Below are positions 26,001 to 41,000 of a stretch of DNA of 64,000 nucleotides, piece by piece. The stretch comes from Cyprinodon diabolis. Its lineage: Eukaryota; Chordata; Actinopteri; Cyprinodontiformes; Cyprinodontidae. Position 1 is the first letter of the stretch, and every line of letters begins with the position of its first letter. Below the pieces are notes generated by a model that had not been told where the DNA came from, ran no database searches, and saw only the letters and a program-made list of their open reading frames with translations. The stretch is taken from positions 33,500,510 through 33,564,509 of the forward strand of contig CM060068.1 of NCBI GenBank assembly GCA_030533445.1. Direction: 5' to 3'. A program made the position numbers and the translations under genes.

Positions 26001-29000
26001 TAGCACCTGTAAAAATAATCTGGGCTATATAAAATGATTAAATCAAGTTTGGATTGCAGAAAATTATTTTAAATTCACTGAATTTCAATCCACCTAAGAA
26101 GTCTAAGTTTAAGCTTTAGATCTGTTTTATTTGTTTTAATCTTCTTTTTATCTTTACTAGCCTTTTTTTGCTTATTTTACTCATTTTTTTCGTTTGAGAG
26201 AACAGGTCAGATGCATGACTTAAGTTGGACTGTTTAACGTGGATGTATTTTCCAATCCTTAATCGAATATCATCATATTAGATCCTATAAATCTATTCAT
26301 TTTTTTTTAATGCATTTTCCAGTTGACATTTGCAGCTCACACATTTAAATTCACTACTTTATTAATTTGCTGTTTAATGTTTATATAATACTAGTGTCAA
26401 CCATTCAGGAAAAGGCTAAAAAAAATGTTTTAATAAAGGCAATTCAATTTGAGATCAGATTGGATTGAAAAGAATTGATTCTACATCATGAGAATTACAA
26501 TTAAATACATTTTTGAGTACATGATGCAGATGATCGTGATGCAGATGATCAAGATGCAGATGCAACCCACCTTGCAAGTTAAAGTTTCACTGCTTGTGCA
26601 GAGGGACCACAGCATAGCGAATGACATGCACTGCAGTGCCTCCTCCAACAGCTGTAAAAACAATATACAATCAGAGAAAAAGACAAGAGAATGTAAACCA
26701 GAGAAAGCTTCTGATTTAGTGACGGAACCTCGGGTGGCGCTCCTCCCTGGCTGCTGTTGTCCATCAACAGAGGAGACAGCAGATCAAACATACTCCATCG
26801 ACCGAGGTCATGACAGCTAGCACAACACAGACAGAAACAGATTGGAGCGGGAAACGCATGAGGAAGCCAGTTTAGCTAAACTGTTGACTTCCTGCTCAAC
26901 CTCATTAGTCACATCTTACTTGTGGAAAGCTTTGAGTTTCTTCAGCGTTGTTAAGATTTGTCTGATCTTCTCTTCTTCAGCAGAAAAACAGCCTCCCTAC
27001 AAAAAGCGAATAAACCAAAAACTGTTTACTTATGTAGGATTCTGTTTTTTTTTGTGTTGTTAATATAACAAAATGGAAGATCGGAGGTCTGTAGAGTTAC
27101 ACAGATTCTGTAATTCGCACCAAAAACAATGTCAATGTCATTTCAAGATATCTTAACGATGTCAGACAGATTTTTTTACAACCGATATTCTATTTGCTGC
27201 TTTTTTATGTCGGCCGAATAAATTAGTAGATGAAGAAACCAACAACTGAAAACTGATCCTTAAAAAATGATTTGATGTCATCAATATTTATTTTGTATGC
27301 AATCAGTTTTTTTAATAAAATAAGGGATTCAACTAAATATAAATTTCTGCTCTAAGAAGGTTGTAATTTTAAATCATTGAATGGCTTTTGTTATGGACTC
27401 ATAATCTAGAATGGTTATTCTAATTTGACATATTCTTAAATTATCATATGGAAAATCAAACAAAAAAAATATTTAAGAAGAAACCTAAGAGTATTTTATT
27501 TTTAGAACTTTATTTTTTAGAAGTTTTGATTTTTACCTTTTAGGAAATGGAATAATAAATGAACCTCTGAAACTCATAGGGTTTTATGTAAAAAACTTAC
27601 TGTTTTTTTTTCTTAAAAACCTAATACGACTTGGTAAAAAAAAATCTAATTTTTTAATTTATCACTTATAAATATAAAACCAGCAAAATGCATGGAGGAC
27701 ATACCAAAGTGACTGAAAACAGAGGACTACAGAAGTATTTCCAAAAAACACCTATCTGGCTATATGAAGCGAGGAATGACACCCACCCTGAGTGATTCCC
27801 CCAGCAGCCCTGTCAGTTCATCCACCCAGCGCTGGACCAGAGCGTCCCGTGAAGCTCTGGCTGCAGAGGACCAGGCTGCCCCATCGCCACACAGACTGAG
27901 GTAAGTCCGGGCCGCTGCTTCAAGAACCGCAGGACTCGAGTGGAGATCCAAAACAGCTGCCATCTCTGTCATCAGGCTAGAAACTAACTGCACAGTTGGC
28001 ATCACATGAAATGGTTAACTATCTTTCATTTATATTCACATTTTCATAAATTATATATATTTTCCATCACTTTTGCGCTCCAAATATTTTAATAATAAAC
28101 GAAAAAAGATCTAAGATAAAATCAATTTCACATCGCTAAACATGTTCACCAATATAGTTAATTGTAATTTCTGAATTATTAAAAAGGTAAATTGAAAACT
28201 TATTTTTCTCTTCATTATAATAACATAATCAAAAATATAAATACATTTCTAATTCAACTTTTTCTTAGCGATACTTTTCAAACATGAAAAATGCTTTTTT
28301 TTTTTTGTATCATTTAATATGAGCCCTAATGGCTGCAATGCCGACCTGTGAGTTTTTAGCCTCCTGACTATCTGAGTGGAAGTACTGAGGAATCCGCATC
28401 AGGGAAGCCACAGCATCACCAGTGCATGAAAACTGCAAAAAACAGAAAAGTTATTCATATTCAAATTATTATTACCACTTAAAAATAAACATTTTTTTTT
28501 TTTTTTTTATCTACAGCTGTAGCTGGTATAAATACCTTGGAAAGTAACTTAGGGAGCACAGAAAACAGATGTTCAGTGAGGTTTAAACAGTCGTCAGCTT
28601 GAATTTTCTTCTCCCTGCTGCTCATGACCTGCAGCGAACAAAGTCTGCTCTGGGATTTAAAGGTTTACGTCGTACTAGATTAAACGTGAGATATCATTCA
28701 GCTTTCTTTCATTATTCAACCCCATCATAAACTGACCTTCTTGGTCCCGCTCCTCCCTACCAGAGCTGGCCCCTCTGCAGCCTGACGTACCGATGCAACC
28801 AGGATCTCCACAATCACTGCTTGTTCTGCTGGAGTAAAATCTACAACACAAAAACAGATCATTTGAAATAAAGGCATTGAAATGTAGGGCTTAAATTCAT
28901 TAGGAAAACCTTTGGATTCAACAATGTAATCAAAATATACTGAAATTATATCAGGTGAAAGAGCAGAGAATATTCTCTTATATGTTTTGTTGCTGTCTTT

Positions 29001-32000
29001 TTTTCTAGATTGTTTTGGGTTTTAGTTCAACTGTATTTTATTGATTCCTAATCTAGCTTAAAGTTTCATTTTAGCTTAGCATATCCTCACTTAAATTAGT
29101 TTACCTTTACTTTTCTTAGATTATTATTGTTTAACTAACCGTATCTTACTTTAGATTTATTCAGTCCATTTCAGTCATATTTTAGTTTAATTTAGTTCAC
29201 TTTATTTTAGTTTAGCCAAATTAATTTAATATTTAGTTTTCCTTGGTTAAATGTAGCTCAATAGGTCTTAGCTTAGCCTACTTTAGCTTATCTTCATTTA
29301 TTTTATTGTTACCTAAACTTACCTCAGTTCTGTTCAATTAAATTCAATAAAACTTACTTTTTCTTATATTTAAGCTTACCTAAGCTATTTAATCTTTTTT
29401 TTTTTATCCATCAATTTTAGCTTTTCTTACTTTGATATAGAGGTTTTAATATATTTCTTATTTTGACTTATTTAAGCTTACCTTGGTTTAAATGTAGTTT
29501 ATTTTCACCCAGCTGTACTGAGCTGGTTTTATTTAACAAGCTAATGTGATCTATTGGCTGCTTCTTGGCCTTTTCAGTCACTGAAAGATTTTAACTAGTT
29601 TTACTATTATATACAATTTATTTATAAACTATATTAAGTTCTCAACCCCTTTGTATGACTTTTTGTATTTCATGCCAGCATTAATTTTAAAAAGCTGAAC
29701 AAATTTAATCAACAGCTCTGTGCTTTATGCTGCATTTTTGATCAGTCAGTGAATGCACCATAAATTAGTGGTTTAATGAATTGACAGTTTCTAACACATG
29801 GCAAATAATTTCCCTTTATGGCAGAGCCCACAAGATTCTAATACCATCATGTTTCTACTGACTACAGTACATGTTATAATAATAACTACCTAAGCAAACT
29901 ATAAATAATGCGTATTTATATAATAATATTTATATGTATACATATTATAATATATAAAATAATAAGTTTAAACTGTAATGATAGCATACATAATTTGTTA
30001 TGTTATGTTTTTGATGCATAATGCTAGAAAAGCCATGACTTTCATATATTAGCTTTCATATTTTACATTTTACTATTGTCTAACACAGAAACTGCTTTGT
30101 TTTTTTCCATATCACATTATTTTCCTACCTGGGCTGCTCTGCAGCAGTGCAGCTGTGAGTGTCGGCCAGTCTTTCAGCAGAGATCCACCACAGTCCCAAA
30201 GGCTGTCCACCAGATAAACAACATGCTTGTGGAGCTTTAGGTTTACATAAACAGGCAAAATAAATCAAATCATCCATCAAATAATAAATATAATAAAGGT
30301 AGATTGTAAAAATCATCCAGTCTGGTTTTCACCTCAGACTCCTGATAAAACTGCGGTAAAGCTTTAAGTATCTGTTGTCTTTGCTCCTCTTCATTCCCTT
30401 CATCCTGATCATCAGAGGTAGGAGTTACAGCACTGAGAATCCTGAAAAACACGAAGTTTTTTTTCTGAAAAAAACTTCTCTTATTCGTTTAGTGGGATGA
30501 AGGCGTTTTTTACCTTGCGTAGAGCATCTCCCCTGCAGTGGCAGCAAGCGGACGATGAGAGGCGAAAACAACCTGAAGAAGCTGCTTGTAGTCCTCAGCA
30601 GTGAGCACATCATCTGTAGCTCTGAGGAATGAATAGGAGTATGAAGAAAAAAAAAAATAATAAAACATTTAATCAACATAAAAAACAACTCACCTGGAGA
30701 TTAGCACCAATAGTTTCATCGTCTGCACTGCAACCTCGTTGTCCTTATCCAGCACCATGGAGACCAGACGGTTCTGGGAAACAGTGGCAAAAGTTTTCAA
30801 GTCTTTTATTAAGAACTATTTGTAAAGGATTTTTTTTTTTATATAAAAACGATTCAATAAGAATACTAGAATTTTACCACCTTAAACTCTTCACACCTCT
30901 TAAAACTTTTTTACATTTGTTTTATGCAGATTTTATGTGACAGACTGATGCAAACTAATGCAGAACTGAGATGTGGAAGATGACAGAAATTATTTTTCAA
31001 TCTATGACCAAAATTTCAAAAGTGTGGCATGGATCTGTATTGGTCTATAAAGGACATAAGTATGTAAAAATGGCTTATATGCCATCTTTCAACAAAGGCT
31101 TTCTTCTGCGTAACCTTCAACCCAGGTATCAGCTCAATTTGAGATAAATATATATTTTTAGATCAATATGCAGCACTTAGTGCAAACTGATAATTGATGT
31201 AGCTGCTCTTCATAAAAACTCGGCCATCAGATCCGTCAATCAATTAGTCATGTGACCCAGAACGCTGGATTACAGCAGCCTGTGTTTCCCTTAAACACAA
31301 AAGCTAACTAAGCTCAAAGTTACTGTAGGCCAACAAGCACATTATATTTCATTGATCAGATGTTTTGTTTTAAATGAAGGAATTAATCTATACACCTGAA
31401 TGTGGCCCAGAAAAACATGGCCTGCTATCAGATTCCTGAACTGGTTAATTTTGTGACAGTGATTGCTTTCAGCGGAGCTAACCTTGGAAGTTGTAGTTCG
31501 AGCACCCCTAAATGTTCCAGAGAGTGGTTTAAACCAGTTCACTAGGAGTTTATGAAGAATAGCTTTTGTTGTTGAACAAGCTGAGCTGCCGATCACTGCA
31601 GCTCCTCCAAAGTTAACGTGGGCTTCTTGGCTTCTTTCCATTCGGGACGATATGAAAGATTTATTCTAATCTCTAACAATGTACTCCTTGCTCACCCTGT
31701 AAGTTTTTGGTAGGCTCCTATTTGTTTCTGTTGCAGTTTTGCATGATATACTGAACAGAGTTCTGCTATTGGTCCAAACCTTGTTTTGTTGATTTTCTGC
31801 TGTAACTTTGCCTGGTTTAATTTTCTCCAAAACTTTCTCCCTGACCCGTCTGCTGTCTTCTTTGGTGTTCATATCAATATCTAATCATTACTTTTTAACA
31901 CTTCCTCTAAAGCCTTTCTTGTCAGAAAACTTTGATTTCTCTTATTTCATATATTAATTCATCCTATTTACTCTCTACAAAACTTTTCACTCAGTCTCTT

Positions 32001-35000
32001 TCACCTGCAAGGCCACCCAATTCTCTGCGTCAGGATGTTTGTAGACCAGACATAGCTTCTTCCCGTAACAAACCAGATTGTTTCTCAAGGTTTATCAATA
32101 ACATTACTGTTAACCAAAGTGTCTGTAATTTGTTTTGTCTCTGACTACTTTCCATTGTTGTAAGTAAGGGGGGTGAACGTTGCTCAGGCAGAACAGGGCA
32201 GAATGCAGTGCCATAAGGCCTGTTTGATGAACTGTTCTCTCTTTGAAAAATATTATGAATCAAATGCCGACTGAGTGAAATCCTTTTATCTCCGTTTATA
32301 TAACCAGGGTGAATAGTTGAATACTTTTTTCCCACTACACCTTCTAGAGAAGTGGTTACCTTATGCCAGGAAATGTAAGATAAGTTAATAGGTAATTAAG
32401 TAATTAAGGAAAATTATTTAGCTCGATAAAGATAAAAATCATAAATCACTCCAACAAACAAAGTAACAAATGGAAACAAAACCTCTAAATCACTTACAGA
32501 CGGGTTACAAACATTCACAAGCCATAATGAAGAGATGAAGGCTTAAAACTGGGAGCTTGTTTACCTTAAATCGACTGGTAAATAGATCTAGTTTGGGGAG
32601 GAGGACAGGATCACCGAACAGACCCTGCAGAGCTAACACACACTTGAGACGCACATCAGGGACCTGAAAGGTGACGTATAAAGAGCGTCAGCTGGTTTTT
32701 TCAGTATCATATAATCTTCTAAGTTTAGGACTTTCCTATGAAAGTTTACAAACAAAGCAGCTGACCTTATCATGCATCATCCAGCCCATGTATTTGAGGT
32801 AACTGTCATTGAGGAATGCAGAACTGTAGAGCTTCATCCACAAGCCTAACTCCTCCATGCAGACAGAGCGGATATCTGGAAGAATGTCCCTGCACAAAAA
32901 CACAAATATATTAAAAAGAAGAAGAGTACCCTTTATATAATAAAAGTAGATCGTTCAAAAGAAGAAGAAAAAAGTTACAGCAATGTATGAAGTGTTGTGT
33001 ACCGATATCTTTTAAGAAAAACTCCTTTGAAGAGGATGTCCATCATGCTCTCAACCTCCGCTTTCTTTTCCTGCAACTTTTGAGGAGCATCAGAGGACAC
33101 AGGGCAGGCATTAAGGTTCGATTCCTTCACACAAATGAAAAAATAAAGATCACCTACCTCAGAGATCTTCTTCTGTATTCTCTCCAGCTGCTGAGAGCTC
33201 TTCTGTCTCGCTGTCTTTGTCCGCTGCACGTCGTACAGCTTCTGACTGTTCTCAACCCCGACACTCAGGCTCATGGCGACAGTGAGCAGAGAGCTCAGCA
33301 ACTTCACAGCTAGTGACACACGACCAGATAAAAAGCCAGAGTCCATGTTATATTTTTTGACTATGATTGAAGCATATGTGTATGGAAAGCCAGATGGACC
33401 AAAAACAGCTGACTTTTTGTATTCTTTTGAGGCTTCGTTTGCATTTAATTCAAACATCCATTCAGTCAGAGCATACTGGTTTGAGAAACCTGTAGATATG
33501 AATTTAGTGTCTGCACAAACAGGGCATAAATGACCCCTTAACATATCAAAGATGATTCAGAGGCACAAAATTTCCCATGTTTTTGGCCCTCTTAGTTTTC
33601 CATATCGTGTTGACACGTATCGCCTCCCTTACCTGCGAGGGTGCAGGTGTGTCTGAATGCCCTCATAAATGAGTTCGACAGCTCGGTGAGCAGCGAGATG
33701 AGGCTGCTCATCAGGTAGCTGTCAAAAAGGACGCTGTGCTGACACCGAGCCACCAGCACGGACACAAAGTCACAGAGCTCGGAGTGAAACCAGCGACCAG
33801 ACGGCCCTGACTGCGCGAGAGGATAATCCGCACAATCCTGCAGTTGAGGGAAACAGAAGCAGCGGATAAGTTACAGAACATTAAGCATAGCTCTACTTAA
33901 TTATACAAAATAAGACATTGTGTGCAAATTTTTACTTTTTTTTTTTTTTTAGTAAGATTATGATGTCATTATTTTTCCAATTCCTGTAAATAATTTTCAG
34001 TCACTGTTTCTATAGCTTTTAACTGTTCTTTCGTTTTCATATTAGGCTACTCATTGTTTTGTGTTAGTTTCTATTGAGCGCTTTTAACGTGTTTCATCTA
34101 AATTCATACATAGCTTCAGTATTTTTCTCAATTTAAATGTGCAGAATGCTTTAAAAATAAGCATTTATTGATTGATTGACCCATCTGAAGCCTGATGCAG
34201 AGCAACAATAAAATAAATACAGTAAAGATCAAATGTTTATGTAATTTTAAATAGCTCCCTGAAACCCTGAAGACGTATTATTTAATAAATGCATTAAGCT
34301 GTAATGTTTTTATAAAACACCACATTTTTACATCACAACGAACGTTAAAGTTGTTTTGTATTAATTAAGGTCTAAACAGTAACTCAAACCTAAATTATTC
34401 TATTAAGGCTCTGAGGCATAAAACTACTAGAGGTAGAAATTTCCACCTTACTACGGCCGACTGAATTTCAAATAATGTTTGATTTTCTTCCGACCTTAAG
34501 AATACTGATCAGGAGGTGGTTGTGACACCATCCTGGAGAGAAATATCAGCGGTGTTGCTGCCATCAACACCTTTGTTTATAGATGTTTGAGCTCGCCCTG
34601 TTTTTCAGTGTACTCCTGTTTCTCTGACTGTGACTCGCTCGAAGTGGTCTCTTCACCCTCTGACATGGGGGCTGGATCGGAGCTCGTCTGCCTGGCTGTG
34701 TGTTTCCTGGACGAGGCCGACGTTTACAGTTACTTTTTGTGTCTCTGCTTCTGTCTCCTTGAACCCCAGTCGGCCTCAGCAGATGGCTGCTCACACTGAG
34801 CCTGGTTCTACTGGAGGTTTCTTCCTGTTAAAAGGGAGTTTTTCCACTCCACTGTCGCAACAAGCATGCTTAGTGCTAGGGATTGCATTTGAATCAATGA
34901 GTCAATGCAATCAATTGGTTTTCCTTATATAGAAAACTTTGAATCAGTTTGACTGTAGTATCTGGTTGAATAGTAAAGTGCCTTCAGATGACATGTGTTG

Positions 35001-38000
35001 TAAATTGGCACGTCATAACTAACCTGAATTTAATTGGTAGTGAGAGGTTGATCGCCCCTCTTTTCCCCTTGTATACTAGAAAACGCAGGACGCACGATGA
35101 GGCTGAAACTCGGCCCGATTGAAAAAATTCACGCACCACTTGAAAATCGGCCCAAAAAGGGCAAAAACACGTACAGTTTATGCCCGGACTTAGGGGATAA
35201 GACTGCTGTTCCTAAACAGTTAGAACTAATTTCTAGTTCCCACTCACTCAGTTTGGCCCACAATAGAGAGCCTTTCATGAAAAATGGTTCAAAAGCTATA
35301 AATGACTGGAATATTCTTAAATAAATGCCACTTTCTGCTTTACTCGTTTGGTATTTGGCAAAAGTCTCAGATATGATACATTAGTGAATGATGGAGTCAG
35401 TAAGCTTTAAAAATTTAGAACATTTGTAGAAAACAGTGACATTTATTTTTCCTTGTCAGAAAGCTCTCTGGGTGCTCTGCACCCCTAAACCCCTGATTGT
35501 AGAATCACCCCTGCCGTCTGACAATTTAATGCTTTGGTTTACCAAACGAGCCTAATATAGGCAGCTTTATGGATCTATTGTCCTTTTTTTTACATTCCTT
35601 TTTGTAAATAACAAAAAAAATTTAAACTTTTTTTCTCTTTATTAAAAAAAAAAAACTAACATCCCTCTCTCCCGTTTTATCTTTCATCTTGTTCACAGAC
35701 CCTAAAGCTTCCTCTTCCTATGTGTAGCCGATTGCTTCAGCCAATGCAGTAATGACAGCAGAGAATCTATATACATACAGTTTATTACAAGTTAATAAAA
35801 ATGCATATCACAGAAGATGCAAAAAGCTTTTGAAGTCCTCAAGATATCAGAAACGATAAATACATGATCTGCTTCAGAAAAAAAGCATGTACTGACTGCG
35901 TCCATTGGCCAGGTGACTGTCAGGATCCATGGAAAAGCAAGAAAACGCTTGTACTGCAGACCAGCGCCCTGAAACACACAGACATCCATATGCATTTAAG
36001 CCAGTGCATTAAAACATTCCTGTCTTTACACAATTTATATACCTAGAATAAAAAGGATATACCTCATCCAGCTCCTCAACCATCTTACTCTTCAAATTTT
36101 TATCCTCTTTATTGTGGCACATCTCTGCTGTCACCACTCCTAGAGAAGATCCAAGAACAACAGGACACACACAAAAAACTGGTTTATTTTGTCAGGATAC
36201 TGGGAGGAGGATAAAAATGTGCATCTTTGCCGGCCTTGCTTGCCTTTGCATCCACAGCACTGGATGAAGAAGCTGATGAGATCTAGTAGAGAGGAGTCTC
36301 TATCCGCTCCGTACGCTTCAATCCAGTCATCTATCACGGCCTACGATGGTGACAAATACCAATAAGAGCATTCACCTATCTAATGCCTATTCTTGTTTGA
36401 ACCTTGATCTAATATTTAATTTTATTTAGAAAGAACTTTGGGTCCTAGATGTATTTCCTGTTAATCATTTCACACCAATCAGACTTTGTCGTGTTCAGTT
36501 CTGTAAACAAATATTTGCCCTCAGATATCTTTCAGTGTTGCTTTTCTGTCATGCATTAATGATTCAGAGCATCAAACTAATGATGAATAAATAAAGGTTT
36601 TCAAAGGATAATTGCAGTTATTAAAGAAAAATAAACTTTCTAAACCAACCTGAACCAAGATAAAAATGTAATTACCCCCCTTGGCCAAGCTAGAAAGGGC
36701 TAAAAGAGCTATTTCTATTTGTTTGGGATTCCAGCAAATCACAGCAGGAGTTATTATCCACCAATGGAGATAAGATGAAACAGTAGTGGTCCTTCAAAAG
36801 AGCACATCATAACATTTAAAGCACCGCAGACTTTACATGACTCAGTTCAGTGTCCTTGATGCATCAAGAGAAAAAAAAAATATGATAAAAATACAAAAAA
36901 CATTGTTTTTCTTAGAAGAATAACATCACGCATGCGTTTAGACATGTTGGTCTTGGGCTGCATTGGGGATTTAGAACCTGGGTTACTTATTATGAACAGG
37001 GAAACAAAGTAAATAAGGATTTTGGAGGGCCTTGTCAAGGTCTAGACTTGATAGATGGAGCGACAAAATCTTAAATATTTTAGGCTTGAAAATCCTCCTA
37101 TCTGGCTAAATTAAAGTAGTTCTTCAAAGAAAAAAAAGATCCAAAATCCCCCCAAGATGATGTAAATGATTTTTTTTTCCAGTTACCAGAACTTCTCGAT
37201 GGCAAGAATGACTATTAGGGCCAATTACTTTTTACAAACAGCGATATTGATTTGAAATCAATCTCATTTCAGTGCAATAAAAAGACTTTTCTAGCCCACT
37301 TCCGTGATTACTTTCTAACTTTTACATATGTAATAAAGGCAACATAAGTACCAGCTTAAGGGGTCTACCAGTATGGTATGCCAATTAGCCGTCTTACCTC
37401 TATGGCACTCTTGCCCATTGTGATGACTTCAAACAGGGTGATCGCTTCCACCTGCTTCTCTTTGGCATGTTTATCCTGTGCCTTTCTAACCCTGCTTCCG
37501 CTTGCTCTGGCTCTTTTGTGTTTGACATTCTCCGAGACACTGCACGCTCTTTTTCTTCTTCTCTGCATAATTAGATTTTCACATTATCAGTAAGAAAAAT
37601 TAATATTCTTAAAAGTCATAAAGCCTTTTAATTCACAAACTTACAGAGGAGTGCCTTTAGAATTCGGTGATTCTAAGAAATTATAAAAATGCATAAAAAT
37701 ATCCAGATATTTACAAATATCTGGATAAATAACAAATATTTTAAAAATTAGATTGCAAGCATTTGATTTACCAGTTAAAACCTCATTACATTTTAAAATC
37801 TCTTTATCTTTACCTCGTTTTGCCAATATCTGGTCTTTTGGACAGCTCCCGTTGCATAAGGAGCTCATACTGTTTGCTCCAAGGATTTTAACAACATTCA
37901 AAATATTTTACTGCTTAAAGGAGTAAAATATTAAAACATGTTGGGATTCAATTAAAACCTGTCGGAAAATCTGGAGTGCGATTGTGGTTTGGTTTTTCTC

Positions 38001-41000
38001 ATGTGGACTCTTTGTTCCAGAAAAGCAAAACATTAGCTTGCCATGCTAACACCACTCCTGTCTCTGTTCCACCAAAAGGGGTGATTTCAATAATCAGGGA
38101 ATCTGCTGCAGACAGTTCTTAATAGTTGCAGCTTGTGTGGTAGAGCAGGAAGGATGGCAAAAAACGAACCATTGCAAACTGCTAATGTTGCTGACATGCA
38201 ATGTGCATAGACACAAGTGAAAGTCTTGTGCATAACCAAGAAATGGAGAAAAAAAAAGGGATGCCAAATATATACAAAAATCTTAAAACAATTTATTTAT
38301 GACTATTTAAGAAAATACCAGGTTGTTAGGTTTTTGTGTTTCTCCTTGATTTCAGGTTGGCAGGCTTGATGGGTTCCAGCTGTTACTCCTTGATGATAAT
38401 CAGTGGTGGCCTTTATATTGGAGCAGTTTCCTGGAGCATGCTGCCAGTTGGTTCCGCTCTCTCAGTGGTAAAACAGGTCAAGCTCTGCTAGTGAACTAAG
38501 CTCCCAGAGTCTCCTCGAATCTCTCCTTGCTTTCGTTCTCCATAGAACCAGATCAGACGCTCACCAGGATCAGATCCGTTTCCTCCACCTCCTTGCTGCT
38601 CTGGAACTGTCTCCTCTCTGGGGAGCCCATACAGGAACAATCAGCCTGCCTGTCCACCCTCAATCCAACACAGGACCATCCTCTGGATAAGGATCCAGAA
38701 TTCAGACTCTCTCTCTCCCTGTTTTTGTCTAAGTTGAATGAGCTCTTCTCCATTTAACCAGGAAATAAACTGTTAAATCTGCCTCTGTGTCCGCAGTTGT
38801 CGCTTGCTTAAGAGTCTGGTCTAGCAGTATGTCAGAACCAACTGGCCAATCCGACTCTGCAGCGCAGCTACGGACCGCGCTCTCTGAACAAGGAGTCCTC
38901 CTGGGTAAGCACGATCAGACTATAAATATGATGTGCCAACATCTTGAGCAGCTGTCCAGACAGATCCAAGGATTACACGACAAGCTTCCCCAGGTTAGTG
39001 CTGCTGCTACTTCTGATCCTCTTCCGGTTTCCTCTCCCCTGCCGGTGCACCATGACGCCATCACGCCCACCCCCGATTATTTCTCAGGAGAGTTGGAGAA
39101 ATGTAAGGGGTTTTTGCTTCAATGCACCTTGGTTTTTAACCGCTCACCACGTTCATTCCCAGATGATGTCAGCAAAATATCCTACATAGTTGGGTTACTA
39201 AGAGATAGGGCTCTTAAATGGGCTGAGTCTGTAATAGATCAGAGTACTCTTACAGATTACTCCTACCAAGAGTTTCTTGACCTGTTCAAACAAACTTTTT
39301 GCCCCAAGGTCAGTGAAGAGTCTGCCTCAAAGAAGCTCTGGAGCCTGAAACAGGGGAGCAGATCTGTGGTAGACTTTGCTATCGACTTCCGGACCCTTGC
39401 AACAGAGTCAGGTTGGAATGAACCAGCCCTTAAGGGCACCTTTTTACACTCATTAAATGAGAAGCTCAAAGATGAGCTGGCATGCCGTGACGAACCAGAT
39501 TCTCTATATGAATTGATAAATCTCGCCATCAGATTGGACCATAGAATTAGAGAGAGGCACTGGCCCTCTAATTCTCGTCCATCCTTAACTGCCAGCAGAC
39601 AGCCTCCTGCCAGCCCTGAGCCATCTGTTTCCCCCAATCTGAATCAGCCTGAGCCCATGCAATTGGGAAGAGCTAGGCTAAGCTCAGAAGAGCGCCACCG
39701 CCGCCTGACATCAGGTTGCTGCCTTTATTGTGGATCATCCCAACATTACTTCTCCTCCTGCCCAGTTCGCCCAAAAGACTATGCCCGCCAGTAAATCTGG
39801 GAGTTCTGGCGGGCAGATCCAAGGAGACAAACAATCTCCACTTAACCCTCCCTGCTGTTCTCTATGTCCAGGGTTGTACTCACTCCTTCCAAGCATTGGT
39901 GGACTCGGGTTCAGAACAGAACCTTATACACCCCTCGCTAGTTGACCAACTTCAAATACCAGTCAAAACACTACCACTTCCTTTGAGGGTGGCTGCTTTG
40001 GATGGCAGTCCTATGGCCCTTATTACTCACCAGACTGATCCAGTCTTCTTCCACGTTTCAGGCAACCATCAGGAACTCATTCAGTGTTTTGTTTTTCCTA
40101 CTAAGGGAGCTCCCTTGGTTCTAGGGTTTCCCTGGCTCTGTAAGCATAATCCTCACATAAACTGGTCCAAGGCCCGCATTGATTCTTGGAGTTCATACTG
40201 TCTCAACCAATGTCTCCAATCTGCTAAAACCACTCCAGCCTCTGTTGTTGGTTTAGCCGCCCATAAACCAGACCTTACCAATGTTCCACAGGATTACCAT
40301 GATCTACAGCTGGTGTTCAGTAAAGATCTAGCACAGTCTCTGCCTCCCCATCGTCCATATGACTGTTGCATTGATCTCCTCCCAGGGGCTCCACTCCCCT
40401 CTGGGCGTTTGTTTAATCTCTCCAGACCAGAGAGACAGGCAATGGAACAATACATCTATTACTCCCTTAATGCAGGTATCATTCGCCCCTCCTCATCTCC
40501 CCTTGGTGCTGGTTTTTTCTTTGTCTCCAAGAAGGACGGCACTCTCCGCCCCTGTATAGACTACAGAGGGCTCAATCAGATCACAATCAAGAATAAATAC
40601 TCTCTCCCCCTCTTGTCCTCAGCTTTTGAACCAGTTCACCAAGCCTCCATCTTCTCAAAGCTGGATCTGCGCAACGCTTATCATCTGGTTCGTATCAGAG
40701 AGGGGGATGAATGGAAGACTGCATTTAAAACCCATATTGGCCATTTCGAATACCTGGTCATGCCTTTTGGACTCTGCAATGCCCCTGCCACTTTTCAGAA
40801 CCTGGTGAACGATATCCTTCGTGATTTTCTGAATATTTTTGTTTTTGTTTACATTGATGACATTTTAATCTTCTCCAATAGCCTGGATGAACATCGGCTA
40901 CATGTCAGATTGGTTCTCCAAAGACTTTTGGAGAACCGTCTGTTTGTCAAGGCTGAAAAGTGTGTGTTCCATGTCTCATCTATCCCTTTCTTGGGTTATG

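Noticed and set aside
32975..33544. 189-codon frame on the - strand
   Set aside because: It is two STAG3 exons (33158-33309, 33003-33076) joined through introns by chance; only the exon parts match STAG.
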